Notes under the pieces: generated by a model | What the model saw: the letters and a program-made list of their open reading frames with translations, nothing else | Told to the model about the DNA's origin: nothing | The model's database searches: none | Assembly: GCA_003140315.1 (NCBI GenBank) | Contig: PLJS01000090.1 | Coordinates: 1 to 50,600, forward strand | Length of the DNA: 50,600 nucleotides | Direction: 5' to 3' | From: Hyphomicrobiales bacterium | GTDB lineage: Bacteria > Pseudomonadota > Alphaproteobacteria > Rhizobiales > Xanthobacteraceae | Program-made: the position numbers and the translations under genes | Shown: one piece after another, positions 25,635 through 34,480 of the stretch | Layout of the letters: the number at the start of each line of letters is the position of its first letter | Numbering within the stretch: position 1 is the stretch's first letter

Positions 25635-26482
25635 GCGTGCTCGCCGCCACGGCGCTGGACGACGTTGGGTCCGCCGCACAGCGGCCGCGCCGCTCGTTGA
25701 ATGGCTGGAGCATCGCGCTCTTCATTTACGCGACGGCGTTCTATTTGTTCCTGTATGGCCCGATCGCGATCATCGTGCTGCTTTCGTTCAACAATTCGGA
25801 GGTCACCGGCCTGCCGTTTCGTGGCGCGACGACGCATTGGTACGAGGTGGTGTTCGCGCGTCCCGACCTGATGTCGGCGCTGTTCAACAGCATCGCGCTT
25901 GGATTTATCTCAGCGGCGATTGCCACCGCAATGGCGTTCTTTCTCGGCCTGTCGTTCCGCCGCGACTATGTTGGCCAGCAACTCGTACTTGGGCTGGTCC
26001 TGCTGCCGATCATTCTGCCGGGCATCCTCGGCGGCATCGTGCTGCTGATTTTCTTTGGCTATCTCGGCATCCGTCCGGGTCTCTACACGACGGTGCTTGT
26101 CGCGCACGTCAACTGGGTACTGCCGTTCGCATTCCTGACGTTGAACGGGCGTCTGCAAGGCCTCGATCGAGCGGTCGAGGAAGCCGCGATGGATCTCGGT
26201 GCACGCACGCACCAGGTCATGTTGCGCGTGGTGTTGCCGATCATCCGCCCGGCGCTGGTCGCGACGCTGCTGTTTTCGTTCAGCCTCTCGTTCGACGAGT
26301 TCATCCGCACACTCTTCGTGATGGGTTACGACCGCACGGTGCCAGTCGTCCTCTGGAGCGCGATCGTTGATCGGCTCGCGCCGGAGCTTCCGGCGATGGC
26401 GGTGATCACCATCCTGATATCGACCGCGGGATCTCTGTGCGGTTTCGCGTTCGCGGCACGCGCAAGCAAGCGCCAAGCCTAG
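25631..26482 (+). CDS. Pot-type ABC transporter permease, PotC-like (set 2)
   Basis: Second permease of the set, with the L-Y-G-P-I-A-I-I-V-L-L-S-F-N-N-S signature of PotC proteins and an EAA loop E-E-A-A-M-D-L-G-A-R. The N-terminus carries about 30 residues before the first membrane segment, longer than in the copy at 15793. Length 283, starting by ATGA overlap, and followed after 7 bp by the binding-protein gene. Confidence 0.93.
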   Translation: MSVLAATALDDVGSAAQRPRRSLNGWSIALFIYATAFYLFLYGPIAIIVLLSFNNSEVTGLPFRGATTHWYEVVFARPDLMSALFNSIALGFISAAIATAMAFFLGLSFRRDYVGQQLVLGLVLLPIILPGILGGIVLLIFFGYLGIRPGLYTTVLVAHVNWVLPFAFLTLNGRLQGLDRAVEEAAMDLGARTHQVMLRVVLPIIRPALVATLLFSFSLSFDEFIRTLFVMGYDRTVPVVLWSAIVDRLAPELPAMAVITILISTAGSLCGFAFAARASKRQA

Positions 26483-26489
26483 GAATACT

Positions 26490-27611
26490 ATGGAGGGTCA
26501 TGTGGAGATATCTCGAAAACTGCCGCAAGGTCTTAGCCGGCGCGATCTGCTCGCCGGAACAAGCGCGCTCGGCGCCGCAGCCGCGACCGGATTCGCCCCC
26601 GCATCCGCGCAGGGCAAGCCCGTTACGGCCATTATGCCTGGGGTTTTCATTCCAGACTCGGTGCGGCCTCTGATCGAAGGCAAAGCCGGCGTCAAGGTCG
26701 AGAACGCACCCTACGTGTCCCCGACCGACACGCTGGCCAAGCTGCTCGCGCCGGGTGGTACGTCGCGCTACGACCTGATGATCAGCGTGACACCGTTCGT
26801 GCGCAATCCGATCATCGGCGCCAAGGCTGGCGATGAGAAGGTCGCGCCGATCGACCTATCGCTGATCCCGAACGCGTCCAAGATCATGGACCTGTTCAAG
26901 CCCGACATCGTGACGCGCGACGGCAAGACCTACATGGTCCCGATCGTGTGGGGCTACGACTCGGTGATCTACAACGCCGACAAGCTTCCACCCGATGACC
27001 CGGGCACCCAGTCTTGGGGCGCGTTGTTTGAGGACAAATATGCCGGCCGAATCGCGTGGCGCGACGACGCGCACGGCATGATCCTCGGCGCGGGCCTGTT
27101 CCTCGGGAATAAGGATCCGGCCGCGATGAGCGCGTCCGATCTCAAGGACGTCACCAGCTTCCTGACCAAGAAGAAAAAGAACGTCCGCACCATGTGGTCG
27201 ACGTTCGGCAGCGCGGTCAGCCTGATGTCTTCGGGCGAGGTCTGGGCGATGTATGGCTGGATTCCGATGCGCGCCGCGCTGCAAAAGCAAGGCATGAACG
27301 TCACCAACAACTGGCCGAAGGAAAGCCTGCTGATCTGGAGCCAGGGCGCATTCATCCCGAAGGACTCGCCGAACGCCAAGGGCAGCCACGCGATCATCAA
27401 CGCGTTCTTGGATGCCGGCGTTGGCAAGTCGCTTGCGTCCGAAACGAACTATCCGACGACCTCTTCGGAGATTTCCGGGTCGTTCTCAACCGATGAACGC
27501 AAGAAGCTCGGTCTCGACATCGTGGAGCGCGGCGTGAAGGTCTATCCGTTGCAATTCCCGAACGCGATGGATCAGTGGCTCGAGGCCTGGAATACGGTGA
27601 AGTCGGCCTGA
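26490..27611 (+). CDS. Pot-type ABC transporter substrate-binding protein (copy 3)
   Basis: Periplasmic binding protein of the complete transporter. Twin-arginine leader L-S-R-R-D-L-L-A-G, cleavage near A-S-A-Q (residue 41), then the shared L-L-A-P-G-G-T-S-R-Y-D and K-K-K-K-N-V-R-T-M-W-S motifs. Closest in the window to the orphan at 9454, judged by eye at well over half identical residues in the mature part. Ribosome-binding site AGGA six bases before the ATG. Length 373. Pot-type proteins bind polyamines, opines or other cationic or amide compounds; the ligand here is unknown. Confidence 0.92.
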   Translation: MEGHVEISRKLPQGLSRRDLLAGTSALGAAAATGFAPASAQGKPVTAIMPGVFIPDSVRPLIEGKAGVKVENAPYVSPTDTLAKLLAPGGTSRYDLMISVTPFVRNPIIGAKAGDEKVAPIDLSLIPNASKIMDLFKPDIVTRDGKTYMVPIVWGYDSVIYNADKLPPDDPGTQSWGALFEDKYAGRIAWRDDAHGMILGAGLFLGNKDPAAMSASDLKDVTSFLTKKKKNVRTMWSTFGSAVSLMSSGEVWAMYGWIPMRAALQKQGMNVTNNWPKESLLIWSQGAFIPKDSPNAKGSHAIINAFLDAGVGKSLASETNYPTTSSEISGSFSTDERKKLGLDIVERGVKVYPLQFPNAMDQWLEAWNTVKSA

Positions 27612-27694
27612 TCGGGGATCGAACCGATCGCGCAGCGTTGGAGTGTGTTGGAATGCGGTCGGCGTCAGCCAAACGGGTTGTTTCGGAGAACTAG

Positions 27695-28810
27695 ATGGCG
27701 AACCCGCCAACAAAGGAGATGCCGGCCGCGATCCAACTCGATACCGCGACCCCGATCTCGGTGAGCGTGCGGAATGTCTATAAGACCTTCGACACGACGC
27801 CGGCCCTCAAGGACATCGCGCTCGACATCCGCCGCGGCGAGTTCTTCTCGCTGCTCGGCCCCTCGGGATGTGGAAAGACCACCTTGCTGCGCTCCATCGG
27901 TGGATTCGAGACGCCGACCTCGGGCACGATCCTGATCGACGGGAAGGACGTCGGCGGGATCCCGCCGTATGGCCGTCCGACCAACATGATCTTTCAGCAG
28001 CTGGCGCTGTTTCCGCACCTCGATGTCTACGAGAATGTCGCGTTCGGGCTGCGCGTGCAGAAGAAACCGAAGGAGCAGATCGACGGACGCGTTAAAGGCG
28101 CGCTCGCGCTGGTGCGGCTTGAGGGATACGAGCGGCGGATGCCGAGCCAGCTTTCAGGCGGACAGCGCCAGCGTGTCGCGATGGCGCGCGCCCTGGTGAA
28201 CGAGCCGTCCGTGCTGCTGCTCGATGAGCCGCTTGGGTCGCTCGACCTGCAGCTGCGACTTCAGATGCACGAGGAGCTTCGACGGCTGCAGCGCACGCTT
28301 GGCAATACGTTCGTCTTCGTCACTCACGACCAGGGCGAGGCGATGTCGATGTCGGACCGGATCGCGGTCATGAACGGTGGCGTGATTGTCCAACTCGGTA
28401 CTCCCGAGGACATTTATGAGCGGCCGCAATCTCGCTTCGTCGCGCAGTTCGTCGGCCATACCAATTTGTTCGACGGCAAGGTGATCAGGATCGAAGGTAG
28501 CCGCGTGACCGTGGAGAGCGACGGCATCTCGCTCGCCGCCACGACGCCGACGCCAGTTGAGCTCGGTCAGGCGGTTACCGTCGTGGTTCGGTACGAGCGC
28601 CTTGGTCTTGGCGCCGGCGACACAACGCTACGCGGCAACGTCGCCGAGCGGATGTTCCTCGGTGGCACGGTGCGTGTCGTCATGGCACTGTCGGGCGGTC
28701 GTCTTGTAACGGCGGATATCGCTTCGACTGCCGCCACGGGCCTGCCGGCGATTGGTGAACCGGTTGCGCTCACCTTCAATGCATCGGACTCGCGCGTGCT
28801 GGTGGCCTGA
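27695..28810 (+). CDS. ABC transporter ATPase, PotA-like
   Basis: Energy-coupling ATPase for the Pot-type importer and the only one in the window, so perhaps shared by both permease sets and all three binding proteins. Walker A G-P-S-G-C-G-K-T (55-62), Q-loop Q101, signature L-S-G-G-Q (153-157), Walker B V-L-L-L-D-E-P (173-179) and the switch H211 are all present. The C-terminal third is the TOBE-type regulatory domain of the PotA/MalK group. Length 371. It follows the binding-protein gene by 83 bp, an unusual last position in the order permease, permease, binding protein, ATPase. Confidence 0.95.
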   Translation: MANPPTKEMPAAIQLDTATPISVSVRNVYKTFDTTPALKDIALDIRRGEFFSLLGPSGCGKTTLLRSIGGFETPTSGTILIDGKDVGGIPPYGRPTNMIFQQLALFPHLDVYENVAFGLRVQKKPKEQIDGRVKGALALVRLEGYERRMPSQLSGGQRQRVAMARALVNEPSVLLLDEPLGSLDLQLRLQMHEELRRLQRTLGNTFVFVTHDQGEAMSMSDRIAVMNGGVIVQLGTPEDIYERPQSRFVAQFVGHTNLFDGKVIRIEGSRVTVESDGISLAATTPTPVELGQAVTVVVRYERLGLGAGDTTLRGNVAERMFLGGTVRVVMALSGGRLVTADIASTAATGLPAIGEPVALTFNASDSRVLVA

Positions 28811-28885
28811 GCGCGCATCGACCCAAGCGAATCCGCAATCGCTTCACATGGCCAAACCCTTCGGTCGACGAACGAGATATATCTG

Positions 28886-30943
28886 ATGTATCGAATAGGT
28901 ATTGATGTCGGCGGCACGTTCACGGACGTGGTGCTTGTCGACGAGGAGACCGGCACCGGCGTTGTCGCGAAGCTATTGAACGAGCCGGGCCGCAAGGCCG
29001 AGACCGTCGTGCGCGGTATCCAGAAGGTTCTGGAAGATGCGAAAATCTCACCGGATCAAGTCAGTCTGATCGGTCACGGCACGACCATCGCCACCAATGC
29101 GGTTCTCGAACGCAAAGGCGCGCGTTCGGCGCTGGTCACTAACAAGGGCTTCCGCGATGTGCTGGAAATCGGCCGGTTCAGCCGCCCGCCCGAGCTGATC
29201 TATCGGGTGCAGGAGGACAAGCGGCCGCCGCTCGTACCACGCTATCTGCGCATGGAGCTTGATTGCCGCATCGACAGCGAAGGACGCGAACTTCGTGCAG
29301 TGAACCTGGCAGAGCTCGACGCGATCGCAGAGCGGCTCAAGACCGAGAAGGTCGAAGCTGTCGCGGTGTCGCTCCTGTTCTCATTTCTCAATCCGGTGCA
29401 CGAGCAGATGATCGGCGAGACGCTGCGCAAGGCGCTTCCCGGCGTCTACGTTTTGCTGTCGAGCGACATTCAGCCGGAGTTTCGCGAGTTTCCGCGTACC
29501 TCGACCACGGTGTTTGCCGCCGCGGTGGCGCCGATCATCGGCGTCTATCTCGATCGTTTGCAGGCTGGCCTGGCGGAGGCCGGTATTGGCAGCCCGCTTT
29601 ATTTCTTCCAGTCGAACGGCGGTGTCGCGCAGCCGCAACTTGTCATGCGGCGTCCGTCGACGCTGTTCCTCTCAGGACCTGCGGGTGCGGTGGTTGGCGC
29701 GGCGCAGCTTGCGATCGAGTCCGATTACAAGGACCTGATCACAATCGATATGGGGGGCACGAGCCTGGACGTATGCGTGCTGCGCAACGGCGTCGCGGAG
29801 ACCACAGCATCCCGCGAGATCGATAACTTCCCCATTGTATCGCCCATGCTTGACGTGCACACCGTCGGCGCAGGAGGTGGAAGCCTGTGCCGGATCGATG
29901 AGGTCGGTCGCCTGCGTGTCGGGCCGCAGAGTGCATCGTCCGACCCGGGACCGGCCTGTTACGGGCGTGGCGGCACCGGTCTCACGCTGACAGACGTTAA
30001 TCTCGTGCTCGGCTATCTCGATCCCGCGGACTTCGCGGGCGGTTCGGTTGAGCTTCATCCGGAGTTGGCCGCGACGGCGTTGCGGGACGCGGTCGCCGGG
30101 CCACTGAAGATCGATGCAATCGAGGCGGCGGCCGGCGTGTGGCGTGTTGCCGCCAACCAGATCGCAGAGGCGATCCGCTACGTGACCGTGCAGCGCGGCG
30201 TCGATCCGCGCGGCTTCGATCTGGTTGCATTCGGCGGTGGCGGCCCCATTCACGCCTATGGGGTTGCCGAAGATCTTGGGTTACGCCGCTTCATCGTGCC
30301 CATCGACCCGGGACTATTCTCGGCGCGTGGCATCGCGCTCGCCGATTTTACGCACGACTATCTCGTCTCATTGGTGGAACCGATCGAGCGCGTGGACGTC
30401 TCGCAGCTTGGGAGGTCTCTCGCGAGCCTCAAGGTACGCGCGCACGCGGATCTTGAATCCGAAGGCGTTAGGCTGGATGCGCGTGATCTCGTGCCCAGCC
30501 TCGATCTTCGTTACTTTGGTCAGTCAGCCGAGATCAACGCGCAACTCCCCGCGGATCAGAACGCCGCCGACATCGACCTCGCGGCCTTCGTCAACAAATT
30601 CCACCGGCGTCACGAGGAGCTCTACAGCTATAGTGTTCCGAACGAGCCAGTTGAGTTGGTCAACCTGCGTCTACGGGCGATCGGACGCGTGTCGAAGCCG
30701 CCGCGCGCTGCATTGTCCGGCAAGGGTTCGGGCAAGCCTTCAGGGTCGCGCCGCGCATGGTTCCTGCAGGGCGGCGTGGTCGCAACGCCGGTCTGGCGCC
30801 GCGAAGACCTTGCCGCGCACATGGCCCTTGAAGGCCCGGTGATCGTCCAGGAGATGTCGTCCTCGACGATCGTCCCGCCCGGCGCCGTGCTGGATGTCGA
30901 TGCGATCGGCAATCTTCTTGTTACGCTTCCTCAGGTTCATTGA
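28886..30943 (+). CDS. hyuA: Hydantoinase A / oxoprolinase-family subunit (pair 2)
   Basis: Second HyuA chain. G-I-D-V-G-G-T-F-T-D at residues 5-14, H-G-T-T-I-A-T-N near 64, D-M-G-G-T-S-L-D-V and V-G-A-G-G-G-S-L in the second half mark the family. At 685 residues it is a little shorter than pair 1 and clearly not a recent duplicate: the middle (for example the F-R-E-F-P-R-T-S-T-T segment) and the C-terminal domain differ. It therefore probably has another substrate, perhaps the next amide in the same route. Located 75 bp after the ATPase gene. Confidence 0.9.
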   Translation: MYRIGIDVGGTFTDVVLVDEETGTGVVAKLLNEPGRKAETVVRGIQKVLEDAKISPDQVSLIGHGTTIATNAVLERKGARSALVTNKGFRDVLEIGRFSRPPELIYRVQEDKRPPLVPRYLRMELDCRIDSEGRELRAVNLAELDAIAERLKTEKVEAVAVSLLFSFLNPVHEQMIGETLRKALPGVYVLLSSDIQPEFREFPRTSTTVFAAAVAPIIGVYLDRLQAGLAEAGIGSPLYFFQSNGGVAQPQLVMRRPSTLFLSGPAGAVVGAAQLAIESDYKDLITIDMGGTSLDVCVLRNGVAETTASREIDNFPIVSPMLDVHTVGAGGGSLCRIDEVGRLRVGPQSASSDPGPACYGRGGTGLTLTDVNLVLGYLDPADFAGGSVELHPELAATALRDAVAGPLKIDAIEAAAGVWRVAANQIAEAIRYVTVQRGVDPRGFDLVAFGGGGPIHAYGVAEDLGLRRFIVPIDPGLFSARGIALADFTHDYLVSLVEPIERVDVSQLGRSLASLKVRAHADLESEGVRLDARDLVPSLDLRYFGQSAEINAQLPADQNAADIDLAAFVNKFHRRHEELYSYSVPNEPVELVNLRLRAIGRVSKPPRAALSGKGSGKPSGSRRAWFLQGGVVATPVWRREDLAAHMALEGPVIVQEMSSSTIVPPGAVLDVDAIGNLLVTLPQVH

Positions 30944-30952
30944 GAATCCATC

Positions 30953-32626
30953 ATGGCCATTGATCCGTTCACGCTAGCCGTCATCCAGAACGCGCTGATC
31001 AGCGTTGCGTCCGAGATGAAGCTGATGACAATGCGCACGGCCTACACCCAGCTCTGGAAGGAGCAGGGAGATCTGTCCTGCTGCGTGATGGACGCGGAAG
31101 GCCAGATCGTCGCGCAGGACCCAAGCGGCTTTCCGATTCACGTCACCACAATGCCGTTCCAGCTCCAGAGTCTGGTCGAGGGTGTGGGCCGCGACACGAT
31201 CGAGCCGGGTGACGTGCTGATGACGAACGATCCGTTCCTCGGCGGTACGCATCTCCCCGACATACTTATCGCCCGTCCGCTGTTCTGGGAGGGCACGCTG
31301 TACGGCTATCTGTGCAATCGTGGTCATTGGGCCGACATCGGCGGCATGGGGCCGGGCAGCTATTCGCCCGCGACCAAGGAATTGCTGCAAGAGGGTCTCG
31401 TCATTCCTCCGGTGAAGCTCTTCGTCAAGGACCAGATCCAGAAGCCGCTGGTCGATATCGTGGTTCGCAATGTGCGCAACTCGGTTGTGGCGCATGGCGA
31501 CATGCGGGCACAGTATGCGTCCTGTTTTGCGGGCGAGCGGCGGTTTCAGGAAATCATCAAACGCTACGGGCTACCGACCGTAGTCGAGGCGATGGCCGAG
31601 ATCCTCGCGCGCTCCGAATCCATGACTCGCGCACGCATCGCGGACTTCAAGGACGGCGAATACCACGCGCGCGATTGTCTCGATGGCGATGGCCTGCGCG
31701 ACGAGCCGCAATGGATCGACGCGAAAGTCACCGTGAATGGCTCCGCCATCACGGTTGACCTCACTGGTTCGTCGGATCAATCGACCGGCGGCATGAACTG
31801 CTCGCGCGCGTCCGCGATCTCCGGCGTGCAGTACGCCATCAAGGCGATAACCGATCCGGAAAACCCGCCAAACGCCGGCAGCTACCGGCCGATCACCGTG
31901 CTGACGCGTCCGGGTAGCTTCTGCGATGCGCTGCCGCCGCGCTCTATCGTCGGATATGGCGAGGTTGCGTATCGCGTACTCGATACCGTGATGCGTGCGC
32001 TATCCGACGCCGCCCCGCTGCAGGTACTTGCGAGTGGCTCCGGCTCGACCGGAACGGTCGCCATCGGCGGGCAGGACAATCGGCCAACTGCGAAGCGCGG
32101 TTACTTCGTGACGCTCGAGCTGTCCTCCGGCGCGTATGGAGCGCGGGCGACCAAGGACGGTATCAATGCGATCCGCTACGGCGCCGGCAATGCCGGTCAT
32201 GTGCCGGTCGAGGCGAGCGAAATGGAGAACCCGATTCGTTATGAGCGGATCGAGATCATGCCGGATACTGGCGGTGCGGGCATGTATCGCGGCGGCAACG
32301 GTTTCTGCCGCGTGTTCACGGTGCTGGTGGATAGCACGGAGATCTGCATTTGCGCCGATCGTCACAAGTCTCATCCGCAAGGCCTTTTCGGCGGTATGCA
32401 GGGCACGACCGCGCGCTACGTGCTCAATCCGGGCGCGCCCGGCGAGCGCGTGTTGAGCAGCAAGACGCCCTATATCCCGCTTGCGAAAGGTACCGTGGTC
32501 TGGCTGCAGTCCGCGGGTGGTGGTGGCTATGGTGATCCGAAGAAGCGCGCGCGCGATCTGGTGCAGCGCGATCTTCGCGATGGCTACATCACCAAGGCGT
32601 TCGCCGACACGCATTACAAGACATAG
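30953..32626 (+). CDS. hyuB: Hydantoinase B / oxoprolinase-family subunit (pair 2)
   Basis: HyuB chain paired with the preceding HyuA, 9 bp downstream. Recognisable blocks: the N-terminal A-Y-T-Q-L-W-K-E segment, T-N-D-P-F-L-G-G-T-H-L-P-D near residue 90 (the classic form of the motif, in contrast to T-N-D-P-W-I-A-S-G-H in pair 1), V-D-L-T-G-S-S-D and the final A-G-G-G-G-Y-G-D-P. Length 557. The difference in the N-D-P block supports different substrates for the two pairs. Confidence 0.92.
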   Translation: MAIDPFTLAVIQNALISVASEMKLMTMRTAYTQLWKEQGDLSCCVMDAEGQIVAQDPSGFPIHVTTMPFQLQSLVEGVGRDTIEPGDVLMTNDPFLGGTHLPDILIARPLFWEGTLYGYLCNRGHWADIGGMGPGSYSPATKELLQEGLVIPPVKLFVKDQIQKPLVDIVVRNVRNSVVAHGDMRAQYASCFAGERRFQEIIKRYGLPTVVEAMAEILARSESMTRARIADFKDGEYHARDCLDGDGLRDEPQWIDAKVTVNGSAITVDLTGSSDQSTGGMNCSRASAISGVQYAIKAITDPENPPNAGSYRPITVLTRPGSFCDALPPRSIVGYGEVAYRVLDTVMRALSDAAPLQVLASGSGSTGTVAIGGQDNRPTAKRGYFVTLELSSGAYGARATKDGINAIRYGAGNAGHVPVEASEMENPIRYERIEIMPDTGGAGMYRGGNGFCRVFTVLVDSTEICICADRHKSHPQGLFGGMQGTTARYVLNPGAPGERVLSSKTPYIPLAKGTVVWLQSAGGGGYGDPKKRARDLVQRDLRDGYITKAFADTHYKT

Positions 32627-32631
32627 CAACG

Positions 32632-33455
32632 ATGGCAACGCCGGGGCATCCGCAGCTTGCCGCGAACTACTATCTCGCGCCACCCGGGGTCGGCGTGCCG
32701 GAGTTCATGCGACATGCACGGAACGCGGGCGCGATAGGCATCGGACTGACCCTTGTGCCCTCGTCGCGCATGGCCCCGAGGAACTGGCCAAGCTTGCGGC
32801 TAGGCACGGGCTGTTCATTTCCACGCTAAACAGCGCCGGCTATTTTCTTTTTGCCGATGACAGCGAGCGCACTCGCCAGAATGAGTTAAATGTCAGGCTC
32901 ATCGACGCCGCGGCGCGCATGGGCGCCGGGCGCCTGGTCGTCATCGCAGGCGGAATCGGCGGATCGGGTCTGACACTCGAAGCCGCACGCGAGCGCGTCG
33001 CACAGTCACTTGGCGCGTTGAACGAGCGGGCGAGCGCTGCCGGCGTGCGGCTCGCGCTGGAGCCGATCCACCCCGCTGATCTCACGATCAAGGGCTGCGT
33101 CAATTCCATCCACCAGGCCTTGGAACTGGTGCAGCCGCTGTCCTCGACCGATCTGGTGATCGACACGTTCCACTCGGCATGGGACGCTGATATCTGGCGC
33201 TTAGCCGAACTTGCGGGCGACAAGGCCGCCGTCGTGCAGGTTTGCAACTGGTATGAGCCATCGCCGGATGAGAAGCCGCAGCGCGATTTGCCGTCGCGCG
33301 GTTCGATGGACCTCGCGACATGGCTGCGCGCGCTTGTTGCCAGCGGATTCGCTGGCCCGATTGAGTTCGAGATGTTCGACCGGCATCGGCGTGGCCGGAC
33401 CGTGCCCGAGCTTCTTTCCACGGCGCTGCGCGAACTCCGTGAGATGCTGCAATGA
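32632..33455 (+). pseudogene. Xylose-isomerase-like TIM-barrel protein, frameshifted
   Basis: Sugar-phosphate isomerase/AP-endonuclease-2-like TIM barrel, related to hydroxypyruvate-isomerase-type proteins. The first 40 residues (ATG at 32632, G-I-G-L-T) are in one frame; from about 32757 the continuation (A-L-V-A-H-G-P-E-E-L, then L-N-S-A-G-Y-F, L-A-L-E-P-I-H-P, V-I-D-T-F-H-S, I-E-F-E-M-F-D) is in another. One missing base near 32750-32756 explains it. The metal-site residues Glu and His of the fold (E in L-E-P, D and H in D-T-F-H, E in F-E-M-F) are otherwise present, so the lesion looks recent or may be a sequencing error. Overlaps the next gene by 4 bp. Confidence 0.8.
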
Positions 33456-34453
33456 CACAGACCAAGACTGTCCGTTTCTACGGCTACGGCGCGCCCGATG
33501 TTCTTCGCTACGGAGACGTCGACGCGACAGACCCCGGTCCTGGGCAGGTGATGATCCGTTCGGCCGCGATCGGCGTGAACTTCATCGATATCCAACAGCG
33601 AAAGGGGCGTTATCCCGCAAAGAGCCTGCCCGCGACTCCCGGTGCCGAGGGGGCAGGTGTGGTCGAGGCGGTCGGCGCGGGCGTGATTGAATTCCGCCCG
33701 GGCGATCGCGTCGCCTATTTTAGCCATTTCCCGGGAGGTTATATCGAACTTCGCGTCATCGATGCGGACCGCGTGGTGAAGTTGCCGGACTTCATCTCCT
33801 TCGAGCTGGCCGCCGGGATCATGCTCAAGGGCCTGACGGCCAACTTCCTGCTGCGCGGCTCATATCAGGTCCGAGCCGGCGACACGATCCTTGTGCACGC
33901 CGCCGCGGGCGGCGTCGGGTTGATGCTTTGCCAATGGGCCCGGCGGCTCGGCGCGCGCGTCATCGGTGTGGTGGGGACTCAGGAGAAAGCCCAGATCGCA
34001 AGCGATCACGGTTGCGACCATGTGATCGTACGCGAGACGGACGATATTGTGGCCCGCGTGCGCGCGCTCACAGGCGATCTCGGTGTGCCGGTGGTCTACG
34101 ATTCCGTGGGTGCGAGCACGTTCGACATTTCGCTTGCGTGCCTGCGCCAGCGCGGGTTGTTGGTCTCCTTCGGAACGGCGTCCGGACCGATCCCACCATT
34201 CGATTTGTTCCGTCTCAACAACAACCATCATCTGGGCAAGGGCGGTTCGCTCTATATTACCGGCGCCAGTGTGTTCGACTACACCCGGGAACGTAGCGAA
34301 TATCTGATGCGTGTCGCCGATCTGTTCGAAGTGGTGCGCAGCGGGATCGTCAAGGTCGAGATCAAGCGGCGCTACATGCTCGTCGACGCAGCGCAAGCGC
34401 ATCGCGACCTCGAGTCAGGTACTACGACTGGGACCTCTGTACTCATTCCATAG
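33452..34453 (+). CDS. NADPH:quinone oxidoreductase-like MDR protein
   Basis: Zinc-independent medium-chain dehydrogenase/reductase of the quinone oxidoreductase (QorA) group. G-V-N-F-I-D at residues 41-46 is the QOR signature; the nucleotide-binding A-A-G-G-V-G is at 151-156, in H-A-A-A-G-G-V-G. No structural zinc cysteines are present. Length 333. The start overlaps the end of the TIM-barrel gene by 4 bp. It may reduce an unsaturated ketone or quinone intermediate of the pathway; the substrate is open. Confidence 0.92.
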   Translation: MTQTKTVRFYGYGAPDVLRYGDVDATDPGPGQVMIRSAAIGVNFIDIQQRKGRYPAKSLPATPGAEGAGVVEAVGAGVIEFRPGDRVAYFSHFPGGYIELRVIDADRVVKLPDFISFELAAGIMLKGLTANFLLRGSYQVRAGDTILVHAAAGGVGLMLCQWARRLGARVIGVVGTQEKAQIASDHGCDHVIVRETDDIVARVRALTGDLGVPVVYDSVGASTFDISLACLRQRGLLVSFGTASGPIPPFDLFRLNNNHHLGKGGSLYITGASVFDYTRERSEYLMRVADLFEVVRSGIVKVEIKRRYMLVDAAQAHRDLESGTTTGTSVLIP

Positions 34454-34480
34454 TTCGAACAATGGTGCGAGATCCTGCTC

